Assembly (NCBI RefSeq): GCF_003248605.1
Contig: NZ_QFPF01000015.1
Span: forward strand, 1 to 36,211
Source of the DNA: Microbacterium sp.
GTDB taxonomy: Bacteria; Actinomycetota; Actinomycetes; Actinomycetales; Microbacteriaceae
Reading direction: 5' to 3'
DNA: 36,211 nucleotides
Shown: positions 24,037 to 32,201 of the stretch, one piece after another
Layout: each line of letters begins with the position of its first letter
Numbering within the stretch: the first letter of the stretch is position 1
Position numbers and translations under genes: made by a program
The notes under the pieces: model-generated
Told to the model about the DNA's origin: nothing
Seen by the model: only the letters and a program-made list of their open reading frames with translations
Database searches by the model: none

Positions 24037-25014
24037 GTGGCAGGATCACCCGCGAAGAACCGCAAGAACCCCGGCAGCCGTAAGCGCACGGGCGGGCACC
24101 CCGCGGGTCGCCGTCCGGCCAAGACGGCGGTGCGGGTCACCCCCGCCACCGCGCGCGACTGGATCGGCGCGGCGCGGCTGCGCACCCTTCCGCTCGGGGT
24201 CGCACCCGTCGTCGTCGGCACGGCCGCGGCCGTGCTCGCAACGGGCGTGTTCCACTGGGTGATCGCGCTCGCCTGCCTCGCCGTGGCTGTCTGTCTGCAG
24301 ATCGGCGTCAACTACGCCAACGACTACAGCGACGGCATCCGCGGCACCGATGACCACCGCGTCGGTCCCGCCCGCCTGACCGCCTCGCGCAAGGCGTCGC
24401 CTCGCGCGGTGCTGACGGTCTCGCTCACGTTCTTCGCGCTCGCCGCGCTCGCCGGCCTCGCCATCGTCATCCGCACCCAGCAGTGGTGGCTGCTGCTGGT
24501 CGGCGCGCTCTGCATCGTCGCGGGGTGGCTGTACACGGGCGGCAAGCGGCCCTACGGATACATGGCGCTCGGCGAGGTGTTCGTGTTCGTCTTCTTCGGC
24601 CTCGTGGCGACCCTCGGCACCACCTGGGTGCAGGCGCTCGCGCTGCCCCAGGAGTCCTGGTTCGCGGCGGTCGCGATGGGGCTGCTCGCCTGCGCGGTTC
24701 TGCTGGCGAACAACCTCCGCGACATCGACCAGGACCGCGCGGCCGGCAAGCGCACGCTCAGCGTGCTGATCGGACGTCGCGCCACGCAGGTGGTGTTCAC
24801 CCTGTTCGTGCTCGCGCCGTTCGGGATCGCGGGATTCCTCGCGCTGTTCTACCCCGTGGCCTGGTTGACGCTGCTCGCCCTGCTCGCGGGGCTTCCGGCG
24901 ATCCTGATCGTGTGGTCGTACCGCGCGCCGCGCGAGCTCGTCACCGCGCTCGCCCTGACCTCGCTGACCTCACTCGTCTACGCGGGGCTGCTGGCCTGGG
25001 CGCTCGTCGCCTGA
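24037..25014 (+). CDS. menA: 1,4-Dihydroxy-2-naphthoate polyprenyltransferase
   Basis: 325 residues, UbiA superfamily with about eight to nine helices. The two aspartate-rich prenyl-diphosphate motifs are visible: NYANDYSDGIRGTDDHR near residue 92 and NNLRDIDQDRAAGKR near residue 228. It attaches the isoprenoid tail to dihydroxynaphthoate, giving demethylmenaquinone. The first ~40 residues are strongly basic and polar (SPAKNRKNPGSRKRTGG), an N-terminal extension probably in the cytoplasm. The 3' end overlaps the convergent DUF4229 gene by 45 bp. Confidence 0.95.
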   Translation: MAGSPAKNRKNPGSRKRTGGHPAGRRPAKTAVRVTPATARDWIGAARLRTLPLGVAPVVVGTAAAVLATGVFHWVIALACLAVAVCLQIGVNYANDYSDGIRGTDDHRVGPARLTASRKASPRAVLTVSLTFFALAALAGLAIVIRTQQWWLLLVGALCIVAGWLYTGGKRPYGYMALGEVFVFVFFGLVATLGTTWVQALALPQESWFAAVAMGLLACAVLLANNLRDIDQDRAAGKRTLSVLIGRRATQVVFTLFVLAPFGIAGFLALFYPVAWLTLLALLAGLPAILIVWSYRAPRELVTALALTSLTSLVYAGLLAWALVA

Positions 25015-25293
25015 GCGGCGCGGGGCCTCGGTCGCGGCATCCTCGACGTCTTCGTCCTGCGATGCGGTGGACTCCGACCTCCGGCGCTGCCGTTTCGCGG
25101 CCAGCTCGCCCGTCACGGCGTCGAGCGGCCTGCGCAGGAAGATCATCGACAGGCTCAGCCCGATGAGGGCGGCGAAGATCACAGCCAGCAGCCAGTTGTC
25201 GCGGAAGATCGGCAGCAGCATCATGAGGCCGAGCGGGACGAGGAAGGCCAGCAGCCGCAGCACGGTGTAGACGAGGACGGGCGGCAGGTTCAC
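24970..25293 (-). CDS. DUF4229 small membrane protein
   Basis: 107 residues. Two helices (VLVYTVLRLLAFLVPLGLMM and NWLLAVIFAALIGLSLSMIF), then a short linker LRRPLDAVTGELAAKRQRRR and a polar acidic-basic tail. This is the pattern of the actinobacterial DUF4229 family, which has no known function and is commonly found next to menaquinone genes. GTG 25293 follows a -10 element by 6 nt, with AAGGGG between. Last 45 bp overlap menA in antisense. Confidence 0.8.
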   Translation of the reverse strand: MNLPPVLVYTVLRLLAFLVPLGLMMLLPIFRDNWLLAVIFAALIGLSLSMIFLRRPLDAVTGELAAKRQRRRSESTASQDEDVEDAATEAPRRSGDERPGQQPRVDE

Positions 25294-25299
25294 CCCTTC

Positions 25300-25305
25300 A
25301 TTTTA
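25300..25305 (-). promoter_or_regulatory. -10 element for DUF4229 gene
   Basis: TAAAAT on the minus strand (plus ATTTTA), ending 6 nt before the GTG start. It is the best consensus match among the leaderless elements here. Confidence 0.6.
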
Positions 25306-25345
25306 GGCGCCGCACGCGCACGGCCCCTTCTCACCCGGGGACGCC

Positions 25346-25351
25346 TAGGAT
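25346..25351 (+). promoter_or_regulatory. -10 element for PLDc_N gene and menD
   Basis: TAGGAT ends 6 nt before the ATG at 25358. menD starts 1 nt after the PLDc_N stop, so this is probably its promoter as well. Confidence 0.6.
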
Positions 25352-25357
25352 GGGCAG

Positions 25358-25789
25358 ATGCCCCGCGTCCTGCTGATCCTGGCGGTGCTGGCGTTGGCGT
25401 TCTACGTCGTCAGCATCGTGGACTGCGCCGTGCAGCCGCCTTCGCGTCACCGCGGCGTGTCGAAGGGCGTGTGGCTCGCGATCATCGTGCTGCTGCCGGT
25501 CATCGGTGGCCTGCTGTGGTTCATCATCGGCCGTGGACGCAAGCAGGGCGCCGCCACCCGCCGGGCACCCGACGACGATCCGGACTTCTTGGGCAAGATC
25601 GGCACGATCTCGGATCAGGACGAGCGCATCCGCCGTCTCGAAGAGGAGCTCGCCCAGCTCGACGCCGAGGCCGACGACCCGCGCGACGCCCGCGCCGGCA
25701 CGACGCCGGCCCCCGACGCCGAACCCGACGAGACCCCTGACCCCGACGGCGACGACCCCCGCGGTCCCCGCCGCGGCGCCATCGGCTGA
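25358..25789 (+). CDS. PLDc_N-domain (phospholipase D nuclease N-terminal-like) small membrane protein
   Basis: 143 residues. Two membrane helices separated by a short loop (ILAVLALAFYVVSIVDCAV; then GVWLAIIVLLPVIGGLLWFI) match the PLDc_N domain that in cardiolipin synthases precedes the catalytic part. No HKD catalytic motif follows, so it is not a phospholipase. The C-terminal half is an acidic, low-complexity coil with EERIRRLEEELAQL-like heptads. Its function is unknown. It is separated from menD by one base, hence co-transcribed. Confidence 0.8.
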   Translation: MPRVLLILAVLALAFYVVSIVDCAVQPPSRHRGVSKGVWLAIIVLLPVIGGLLWFIIGRGRKQGAATRRAPDDDPDFLGKIGTISDQDERIRRLEEELAQLDAEADDPRDARAGTTPAPDAEPDETPDPDGDDPRGPRRGAIG

Positions 25790-25790
25790 C

Positions 25791-27581
25791 GTGTCGGTCG
25801 TCGGCGGCGATCGGCCGCTCTCCGAGGCGAGCCCCGCCACGTGCGCCGCGGCCGCCCTGCTCGATGAGCTCGTCCGGCTCGGGCTCACCGACGTCGTACT
25901 CAGCCCCGGCTCGCGTTCGCAGGCGCTCGCGCTCGCGGCCGCCGACCTCGAGCGGCGCGGCGAGATCGCGCTGCACGTGCGCGTCGACGAGCGGGTGGCG
26001 GGCTTCACGGCTCTGGGCCTCGCGCGCGAGTCCCAGCGGCCCGTCGCCGTCGTGTGCACCTCCGGCACCGCCGTCGCCAACCTGATGCCCGCGGCCGCCG
26101 AAGCCCACCACGCCGGGGTGCCTCTGCTGCTGCTCAGCGCCGATCGCCCGCCCGAGCTGCGCGGCGTCGGTGCCAACCAGACCACCCGCCAGCCCGGCAT
26201 GTTCGGACCCTGGACGCGGTTCGCGCTCGACGCACCCGTGCCCGAGGCCGACGAGGGCGACGCCCTGGCCGCGCAGACGGCGACCTTCCGTGCCATCGCC
26301 GTCGACGCCTACGTCGCGGCGGCCGGGGCGGGCTCCCGCTCCGCGGGTCCCGCCCACATCAATCTGCCCCTGCGCGAGCCGCTCGCGGGCGCGCTGCCGG
26401 ATTGGTTCACCGCGCCCCGGCGCACCACCCCCGACGTCGTGGTCGACCCCGACGAGGGCTCCGGCGCTCTCTATCAGGGCGGCGGAGGAATCGGGGACGC
26501 GGATGTCGCCGACCCGCTCGAGCCCGACCCGTTCGTGCTCGAGCGGGGCCCGCGCACCGTCGTGATCGCGGGAGCCGATGCCGGGCCCGACGCCGAACTG
26601 CTCGCGCACCGGGGATCGTGGCCCCTCATCGCCGAGATCGTCAGCGGCGCGCGCTTCGGTCGCCTCGTCGTGCACGGATACCGGCGGCTGCTGGGCGATG
26701 CCGAGCTCGGCGGGCGCATCGAGCGTGCGATCGTCTTCGGCCGCCCGACGCTCAGCCGCGAGGTGGTGGCCGTGCTCTCGCGCGCCGACGTGCAGGTCAT
26801 CGCCGTGCGCGGTCCCGGCGAGCGGCTGAACCTCAACGGCGTCACCGAGTCGGTGGATGCCGTCACCGCTGCCGCGGGGGATCCCGATCGCGACTGGCTC
26901 GGCGCCTGGATGAGCGCGTCGCGGGCGGGGATGGTCGATCTTGCGCCGGCCGCGCCGGATGTCGAGGGGCTGTCCTCGACCGATCCCGCCGAGCGTCTGC
27001 GCGCGGTGGATGCCGAGCTCGACGCCGTCCGCCGGCCGCTGGATCGCCCGGGCCTGGTCGACGCGGTCTGGCGTGCGAGCTGGCCGCACGATCGCCTGAT
27101 GTTCGGCTCGTCGCGGCTGGTGCGCGTGGCCGACCAGCTGCTGCCGGGAAAGAAGGTGCCGGTACACGCCAATCGCGGCGTGGCGGGCATCGACGGCACG
27201 GTCGCAACCGCGATCGGCATCGCCCTCGCGAGCCAGCGCGACGGCCGGCCGGGTGTCACCCGCGTCGTGCTCGGCGACCTGGCGCTGCTGCACGACGTCG
27301 GCGCGATGCTGCTGCCCCCCGCCGAGGCCGAACCCCGGGTGCAGGTCATCGTCGGCAACGACGGCGGCGGCACCATCTTCGACGGGCTCGAGGTGGCCGC
27401 GCTCGCGGAGGCGAGCGTGCTCGATCGCGTGATGTACACGCCCCACGACGTGCGCCTCGAGCATCTGGCGCTCGCGTACGGATGGGAGTATCACCGGGTC
27501 ACCACGCGCGCGGCGCTCGACCAGCTGCTGACGGCTCCCGTCGGCGGCCGGCAGCTCATCGAGGTGCCGCTGCCGCGCTGA
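25791..27581 (+). CDS. menD: SEPHCHC synthase (2-oxoglutarate-dependent, ThDP)
   Basis: 596 residues, a thiamine-diphosphate enzyme condensing isochorismate with 2-oxoglutarate, the first committed menaquinone step. Visible: VVLSPGSRSQALALA, the catalytic Glu region HVRVDERVAGFTALG, the substrate loop GVGANQTTRQPGMFG, and the ThDP-Mg motif GDLALLHDVGAML ending VGNDGGGTIF. Between residues ~200 and ~245 it has a polar, Gly/Asp-rich stretch (DVVVDPDEGSGALYQGGGG) that may be a flexible insert. GTG 25791 was chosen: it begins 1 nt after the previous stop and agrees with the usual MenD N-terminus. Confidence 0.95.
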   Translation: MSVVGGDRPLSEASPATCAAAALLDELVRLGLTDVVLSPGSRSQALALAAADLERRGEIALHVRVDERVAGFTALGLARESQRPVAVVCTSGTAVANLMPAAAEAHHAGVPLLLLSADRPPELRGVGANQTTRQPGMFGPWTRFALDAPVPEADEGDALAAQTATFRAIAVDAYVAAAGAGSRSAGPAHINLPLREPLAGALPDWFTAPRRTTPDVVVDPDEGSGALYQGGGGIGDADVADPLEPDPFVLERGPRTVVIAGADAGPDAELLAHRGSWPLIAEIVSGARFGRLVVHGYRRLLGDAELGGRIERAIVFGRPTLSREVVAVLSRADVQVIAVRGPGERLNLNGVTESVDAVTAAAGDPDRDWLGAWMSASRAGMVDLAPAAPDVEGLSSTDPAERLRAVDAELDAVRRPLDRPGLVDAVWRASWPHDRLMFGSSRLVRVADQLLPGKKVPVHANRGVAGIDGTVATAIGIALASQRDGRPGVTRVVLGDLALLHDVGAMLLPPAEAEPRVQVIVGNDGGGTIFDGLEVAALAEASVLDRVMYTPHDVRLEHLALAYGWEYHRVTTRAALDQLLTAPVGGRQLIEVPLPR

Positions 27582-27606
27582 GGGGCTCGTGCGGCAGGAT
27601 GAGCGC

Positions 27607-28467
27607 ATGATCGCCAAGAGCCAGCACAACTGGAGCGCCGACCCCGCCACCGTCCTGAGAGCGGGCGCGGGCTTCGTGCTCTCGGGCCGGGACCCGCAGT
27701 CCACGCCGGGGTACGAGGGCATGAAGGACGGCGGGCAGGCGGATCTCGCGTCCGGGCTGCTGGCGCTCGGCGAGTACCAGGAGCGGCTGTTCGCCGCCAG
27801 CCGCGGCGGCGCGCCCGACGCCGTCCTGCTCGTGCTGCAGGCGATGGATACCGCGGGCAAGGGCGGCATCGTCCGCCACGTCGTCGGCGGCGTCGATCCG
27901 CAGGGGGTACAGCTGGCCGCCTTCAAGAAGCCCACACCGGAGGAGCTCGAGCACGACTTCCTCTGGCGCGTGGAGAGGCGCGTGCCCGAGCCCGGCATGA
28001 TCGGCGTGTTCGACCGCTCGCACTACGAGGACGTGCTCATCGGGCGGGTGCGCCACCTCGCCGATGAGGACGAGATCGAGGGCCGCTACGACGCCATCAA
28101 CGCCTTCGAGGCGCAGCTCGTGGGCCGAGGCATCCGCATCGTCAAGGTGATGCTGCACATCTCCTACGAGGAGCAGGCGGCGCGTCTGCGGGAGCGGCTC
28201 GATCGTCCCGACAAGCACTGGAAGTACAACCCGGGCGACGTCGACGAGCGCGTGCGCTGGCCGCACTACATGTCGGCGTACCAGAGCGTCTTCGAGCGCA
28301 CGTCGACAGACATCGCGCCGTGGTTCGTCGTGCCGGCCGACCGCAAGTGGTACTCGCGACTGGCGGTGCAGGCGCTGCTGCTCGACGCGCTCGAATCCAT
28401 CGACCCGCAGTGGCCGGCCGCCGACTACGACATCGAGGCCGAGAAGAGGCGCCTCGCGGCGACGTAG
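27607..28467 (+). CDS. ppk2: PPK2-family polyphosphate:nucleotide phosphotransferase
   Basis: 286 residues, one PPK2 domain. Walker A-like QAMDTAGKGG at ~79-87, Walker B-like FDRSHYEDV at 135-143 and the lid region RPDKHWKYNPGDVDER are all present. The family transfers phosphate between polyphosphate and nucleotides; the class (NDP or NMP use) is not decidable by eye. ATG 27607 was preferred because CAGGATG lies upstream; an in-frame GTG at 27589 would add six residues. It sits between menD and menF without known metabolic link and 13 bp before the convergent menF. Confidence 0.92.
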   Translation: MIAKSQHNWSADPATVLRAGAGFVLSGRDPQSTPGYEGMKDGGQADLASGLLALGEYQERLFAASRGGAPDAVLLVLQAMDTAGKGGIVRHVVGGVDPQGVQLAAFKKPTPEELEHDFLWRVERRVPEPGMIGVFDRSHYEDVLIGRVRHLADEDEIEGRYDAINAFEAQLVGRGIRIVKVMLHISYEEQAARLRERLDRPDKHWKYNPGDVDERVRWPHYMSAYQSVFERTSTDIAPWFVVPADRKWYSRLAVQALLLDALESIDPQWPAADYDIEAEKRRLAAT

Positions 28468-28480
28468 CCCGCGGGCCTGC

Positions 28481-29761
28481 TCAGGCGAGCGCGTCGACGA
28501 TCGGGCGGAACTTCACCCTCGTCTCGAGCAGCTCGGACTCGGGGTCGCTGCCGGAGACGATGCCGGCGCCCGCGTGGGCGTGCACCGGCCGTGTTCCCTC
28601 CGCATCGCTCTCGCCGAACTGCGCGCACCGCAGGGCGATCGCCCACTCGCCGTCTCCGGACGCGTCGATCCACCCGACGGGACCGGCGTACCGGCCGCGG
28701 TCGAAGGGCTCGAGGCGCGCGATCGCCGCCAGCGCTGCGGGAGTGGGGCTGCCGGCGACCGCCGCCGTCGGATGCAGCGCCCCGACGAGGTCGAGGGCCG
28801 AGGCGCCGTGCGAGAGTTCGCCCTCGATGTCGGTCGCCAGGTGCCAGACGTTGGGCAGCTTGAGCGTGAAGGGCGTCTCTCCCGAGGCGAGCGCGCTCGT
28901 GTGGGGCCGCAGCGCCGCGAGCACGCTGCGCACGGCGTATTGATGCTCGTCCTGGTCCTTCGCGCTCGTGGCGAGATCGAGGGAGGCCCGGATGTCGGTG
29001 TCGGCGTCTGCGCCGCGCGAGGCCGTCCCCGCCAGCACGCGGGCGGTGACGGTGCCGCCGGCGACGGTCACGAGGGTCTCGGGACTCGCCCCGATGAGCC
29101 CGTCGACCGCGAAGGTCCAGACATCGGGATACCCGCCCGCGAGGGCGCGGACGAGGCGGCGCAGGTCGGCGCCGGCGGGCACGGTGCCCTCGAGATCGCG
29201 CGCGAGCACGACCTTGGCGACCTCTCCCGCGCGGATCGCGCCGAGCGCCCCGCGCACGGCGCGCTGGTACCCCGGAGCATCGAGCGTGCCCGGCCCGAGG
29301 GTCGCCGACCAGTACTCGCCCCATGGCCGCGGCTGCGGGTCCGTCGCGTCCGCGTCGGGGCGACGGACCGTCGTGATCCACGAGCGGCCGTCCCGGCGTC
29401 CGACGATGACCTCGGGCACGATGATCGTGCTCGTGGATGCCGAGCCGTCGGCGAAGGCGAGCGCGCCGAAACCGACGAGGCCGGTGCCCGGAAGTCCCAC
29501 CTCGTCGTGCACGTCCGCGGCCGCGGCGAGAGCGCGCCACGCCTCGGCGAGGGCCGCGGAGCGCGTGCCGCTGTCGGGTTCGGGGCGACGCCCCCCGACC
29601 TCGAGGGCCGCGAGCATGCCGATGCCCACGAATCCGTCGCCGCGGCGCTGCCAGACCAGGGGATCGGCGGGGCTGGCGTAGGCCAGGATGTCTTCGATCG
29701 GGTCGACCTCGCGGGTGTGGACCACGAGCCGGCGCACACGGGGCGGGGCGGGCGGGGTCAC
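28481..29761 (-). CDS. menF: Isochorismate synthase
   Basis: 426 residues, chorismate-binding MST family. The last 260 residues carry EVAKVVLARDLEG, IGASPETLV, AGTASRGAD, LHPTAAVAGSP, YAGPVGWID and the Mg-binding AHAGAGIVSGSDPESEL. It converts chorismate to isochorismate for MenD. A salicylate or siderophore-type isochorismate synthase would look alike; the surrounding men genes favour menaquinone. GTG 29761 follows a -10 element by 6 nt. Divergent from the DUF402 gene, with overlapping -10 elements. Confidence 0.93.
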   Translation of the reverse strand: MTPPAPPRVRRLVVHTREVDPIEDILAYASPADPLVWQRRGDGFVGIGMLAALEVGGRRPEPDSGTRSAALAEAWRALAAAADVHDEVGLPGTGLVGFGALAFADGSASTSTIIVPEVIVGRRDGRSWITTVRRPDADATDPQPRPWGEYWSATLGPGTLDAPGYQRAVRGALGAIRAGEVAKVVLARDLEGTVPAGADLRRLVRALAGGYPDVWTFAVDGLIGASPETLVTVAGGTVTARVLAGTASRGADADTDIRASLDLATSAKDQDEHQYAVRSVLAALRPHTSALASGETPFTLKLPNVWHLATDIEGELSHGASALDLVGALHPTAAVAGSPTPAALAAIARLEPFDRGRYAGPVGWIDASGDGEWAIALRCAQFGESDAEGTRPVHAHAGAGIVSGSDPESELLETRVKFRPIVDALA

Positions 29762-29767
29762 CTCTCC

Positions 29768-29773
29768 AGCCTA
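29768..29773 (-). promoter_or_regulatory. -10 element for menF, overlapping the divergent one
   Basis: TAGGCT on the minus strand, 6 nt before the GTG of menF. Its TA pair (29772-29773) is shared with the plus-strand element TAGACT at 29772-29777. Confidence 0.6.
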
Positions 29774-29777
29774 GACT
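29772..29777 (+). promoter_or_regulatory. -10 element for DUF402 gene, overlapping the divergent one
   Basis: TAGACT, 6 nt before the GTG at 29784. The combined sequence AGCCTAGACT reads as a -10 hexamer in both directions. Confidence 0.6.
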
Positions 29778-29783
29778 CGCACC

Positions 29784-30356
29784 GTGATGGCTCGGCCCGC
29801 CGTGGGAACGCGGCTCTTCTTCCGCTGGCGCAAGTGGGACGGCGGCGTGCACTGGCTGCACGAGTGCGTGTACCTCGGCGCCGATGCGCACGGCGACTGG
29901 TTCGGGCAGCGCGCGGGCTGGCGGAGTGTGCGGCCCGGTCGGGACGTGGTCGCCCCGCACGACAACGTCACGCTGCTGCCGCCCGCGGGCGATCACGCCC
30001 TGACGATGAACGCACCCCCGCACCGCACCCGCGTCTACATCGATCTCGCCTGGGACGTGCGCTGGGCGCCCGTGGCCTCCGGCATGGGGGAGTACGAGCC
30101 CTCGGGCATCGACATGGACCTCGACGTCGTCGACCACGCGGAGCGCGGCATCTGGATCGACGACATCGACGAGTGGGAGGAGCACCGCGTGCGCTACGGG
30201 TATCCGCTCGACATCGTCGAAGCCCTCGAGCGCCGCGCCGCCGATCTCGAGCGGCGCGTCCGCGACCACGAGGCGCCCTACGACCCTGCGACGGCCGCGC
30301 GGTGGCTGGCAGCCCTCGCCGCCCTCGAAGATCGCGCGCCTAGACTCGACGGGTGA
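29784..30356 (+). CDS. DUF402-domain protein (FomD-like)
   Basis: 190 residues. Core family features: a beta-rich first half with the [18 protein letters not shown] stretch, then the acidic metal-binding cluster [10 protein letters not shown] and [19 protein letters not shown], and a C-terminal helix. DUF402 members studied elsewhere hydrolyse nucleotides or nucleotidyl phosphonates (FomD); the substrate here is unknown. GTG 29784 (next codon ATG) was chosen by the -10 element. It overlaps menG by 4 bp and is co-transcribed with it in part. Confidence 0.85.
   Translation: MMARPAVGTRLFFRWRKWDGGVHWLHECVYLGADAHGDWFGQRAGWRSVRPGRDVVAPHDNVTLLPPAGDHALTMNAPPHRTRVYIDLAWDVRWAPVASGMGEYEPSGIDMDLDVVDHAERGIWIDDIDEWEEHRVRYGYPLDIVEALERRAADLERRVRDHEAPYDPATAARWLAALAALEDRAPRLDG
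30341..30346 (+). promoter_or_regulatory. -10 element for menG
   Basis: TAGACT, inside the last codons of the DUF402 gene, ends 6 nt before the GTG at 30353. Confidence 0.55.
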
Positions 30357-31087
30357 TGACCGACCAGCCGAACCGCGCCGATCTCGGCAAGGACCCGTCG
30401 CGTGTGAGCGGCATGTTCGACACCGTCGCCACCCGGTACGACACGACGAACACCGTGCTGAGCCTGGGCAACGATCAGCTGTGGCGGATCGCCACGACTC
30501 GAGCGGTCGACCCGCGTCCCGGCATGAGCATCCTCGATCTCGCCGCGGGGACGGGGGCATCGTCGGTCGCCCTCGCCCGCAGTGGCGCGCGGGTGACCGC
30601 CGCCGACTTCTCGCCGGGGATGATCGCCGAGGGCAGGCGGCGTCACGGCGGCATCCCGAATCTGTCGTTCACCCAGGCCGACGCGACGGCACTGCCCTTC
30701 GGCGACGACGAGTTCGACGTCGTGACGATGTCGTTCGGGCTGCGCAACGTGATCGATCCGAAGAAGGCGCTCGCCGAACTGCTGCGGGTGACCAAACCCG
30801 GCGGGCGCCTGGTGGTCTGCGAGTTCTCGCACCCCCCTCAGCCGGCCTTCGCGAAGCTCTACGGCTTCTACAACGAACGGGTGCTGCCGCTGGTCGCGCG
30901 GGTCGTGAGCTCGAACGCCGACGCGTACCAGTACCTGAACGAATCGATCAAGGACTGGCCCGACCAGCGCACACTCTCGGCGTGGATCCGCCAGGCCGGG
31001 TGGTCGGCCGTCGCGCACCGCAACCTCTCGTTCGGAATCGTCGCCCTGCACCGCGCGGTGAAACCCGCCGGTAGGCTGGACGGGTGA
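30353..31087 (+). CDS. menG: Demethylmenaquinone C-methyltransferase
   Basis: 244 residues, UbiE/COQ5 family. The SAM motif I is [16 protein letters not shown], motif II is around [16 protein letters not shown], and the typical N-terminal [20 protein letters not shown] and the late [14 protein letters not shown] are present. It methylates demethylmenaquinone, the last pathway step. Start GTG 30353 (followed by ATG) is set by the -10 element 6 nt upstream. The stop overlaps the start of the polyprenyl synthase by 4 bp. Confidence 0.95.
   Translation: MMTDQPNRADLGKDPSRVSGMFDTVATRYDTTNTVLSLGNDQLWRIATTRAVDPRPGMSILDLAAGTGASSVALARSGARVTAADFSPGMIAEGRRRHGGIPNLSFTQADATALPFGDDEFDVVTMSFGLRNVIDPKKALAELLRVTKPGGRLVVCEFSHPPQPAFAKLYGFYNERVLPLVARVVSSNADAYQYLNESIKDWPDQRTLSAWIRQAGWSAVAHRNLSFGIVALHRAVKPAGRLDG
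31072..31077 (+). promoter_or_regulatory. -10 element for polyprenyl synthase gene
   Basis: TAGGCT in the menG 3' end, 6 nt before the GTG at 31084. Confidence 0.55.
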
Positions 31088-32145
31088 CCCCGAGCCCCTC
31101 TGCGCCGGGCTCGCACCTGGCGAGCCGACTCGGTCTGACCGAGCGCGTCTTCGCGGGTCCGCGCGCCCGCAAGCTCCTCTCGCGCGTCGAGGACGGCCTC
31201 GAGGCGGTCGAGGCCGCGCTCGCCGACGAACTGCGCGTCTCGGACGCGCTCGCCTACACCACCAGCCGGTATCTCTACGAGGCCGGCGGCAAGCGCATCC
31301 GTCCGATGCTCACCCTGCTGACCTCGCAGCTCGGCGACGGGGCGACCGTGCGGGTCGTGGAGGGCGCCGTGGCGCTCGAGATGACACACCTCGGTTCGCT
31401 CTACCACGACGATGTGATGGACGGTGCGGACGTGCGCCGCGGGGTGCCGAGTGCACACGCGGTCTGGGGCAACAACGTCGCGATCCTCACGGGCGACCTG
31501 CTCTTCTCCCGTGCGAGCCAGATCATGGCGCGGCACGGCGAGCGCGCCATCCAGCTGCAGGCCGACACGTTCGAGCGGCTCGTGCTCGGCCAGATGCACG
31601 AGACCGTGGGCGCCCAGGCGGGCGATGACCCGGTCGCGTTCTACCTGCAGGTGCTCGCCGACAAGACCGGCTCGCTCATCGCCGCGGCCGCCCAGACCGG
31701 TGTCGTCTTCTCGGGCGGCCCCGCCGAGTTCGAAGAGCCGATGCGCGTGTTCGGCGAGAAGATCGGCGTCGCGTTCCAGCTGCTCGACGACGTCATCGAC
31801 CTCTCGGCCGACGCAGACGAGACGGGCAAGGTGCCCGGCACCGATCTGCGCGCCGGCGTTCCGACCATGCCCTACCTGCTCCTCGGCGAGCGCGAGGACT
31901 CGGCATCCATCGCCCTGCGCACCCGCATCGACGAGGGCGTCGCCCGCATCGCCGACGGCGCCGATCCCGCCATCCTCGACGACGATCTCGCACAGCTGCG
32001 CGAACACGACGCCACCGCGGCGACGCTGCGCCTCGCGCACGAGTGGTCAGACCATGCGGTCGCCGCCCTCACGCCCCTGCCGAGCGGTCCGGTTCGCGAG
32101 GCGCTCACCCGATTCGCCGAGGTCGTCGTCGACCGCAGCAGCTGA
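31084..32145 (+). CDS. Long-chain polyprenyl diphosphate synthase (menaquinone side chain)
   Basis: 353 residues, trans-isoprenyl diphosphate synthase. GGKRIRPML, the first Asp-rich motif [13 protein letters not shown] and the second [11 protein letters not shown] are present. The residues before the first motif are LGSLYH, without the large aromatic pair that limits short-chain products, which fits a long (heptaprenyl to nonaprenyl) product. It probably makes the menaquinone tail for MenA. The exact chain length cannot be read from sequence. Start coupled to menG by a 4-bp overlap. Confidence 0.92.
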   Translation: MTPSPSAPGSHLASRLGLTERVFAGPRARKLLSRVEDGLEAVEAALADELRVSDALAYTTSRYLYEAGGKRIRPMLTLLTSQLGDGATVRVVEGAVALEMTHLGSLYHDDVMDGADVRRGVPSAHAVWGNNVAILTGDLLFSRASQIMARHGERAIQLQADTFERLVLGQMHETVGAQAGDDPVAFYLQVLADKTGSLIAAAAQTGVVFSGGPAEFEEPMRVFGEKIGVAFQLLDDVIDLSADADETGKVPGTDLRAGVPTMPYLLLGEREDSASIALRTRIDEGVARIADGADPAILDDDLAQLREHDATAATLRLAHEWSDHAVAALTPLPSGPVREALTRFAEVVVDRSS

Positions 32146-32146
32146 G

Positions 32147-32164
32147 CCTTCGACAGGCTCAGGG
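32147..32164. repeat. Intergenic half-copy of the REP-like repeat
   Basis: CCTTCGACAGGCTCAGGG, directly after the polyprenyl synthase stop. It matches 16 of 18 bases of the left end of the palindrome in menB (22313-22330). Only one arm is present, with no matching GTCGAAGG downstream. Confidence 0.7.
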
Positions 32165-32201
32165 CGCGACCCCGCGCCGCTCGATCCGAAAGGAATCCTC
32201 C

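Noticed and set aside
25358..25789. Phospholipase D or cardiolipin synthase
   Set aside because: Only the two-helix N-terminal domain is present; no HKD motif in any frame near it.
25524..27998. 824-residue minus-strand frame opposite menD
   Set aside because: Antisense shadow of PLDc_N, menD and ppk2; no domain seen.
32043..32201. N-terminal extension of the ferredoxin-NADP reductase
   Set aside because: The extra 53 codons run through the end of the polyprenyl synthase gene and a repeat; a clear AAAGGA site precedes the GTG at 32202, and the Rossmann motif begins a few residues later.
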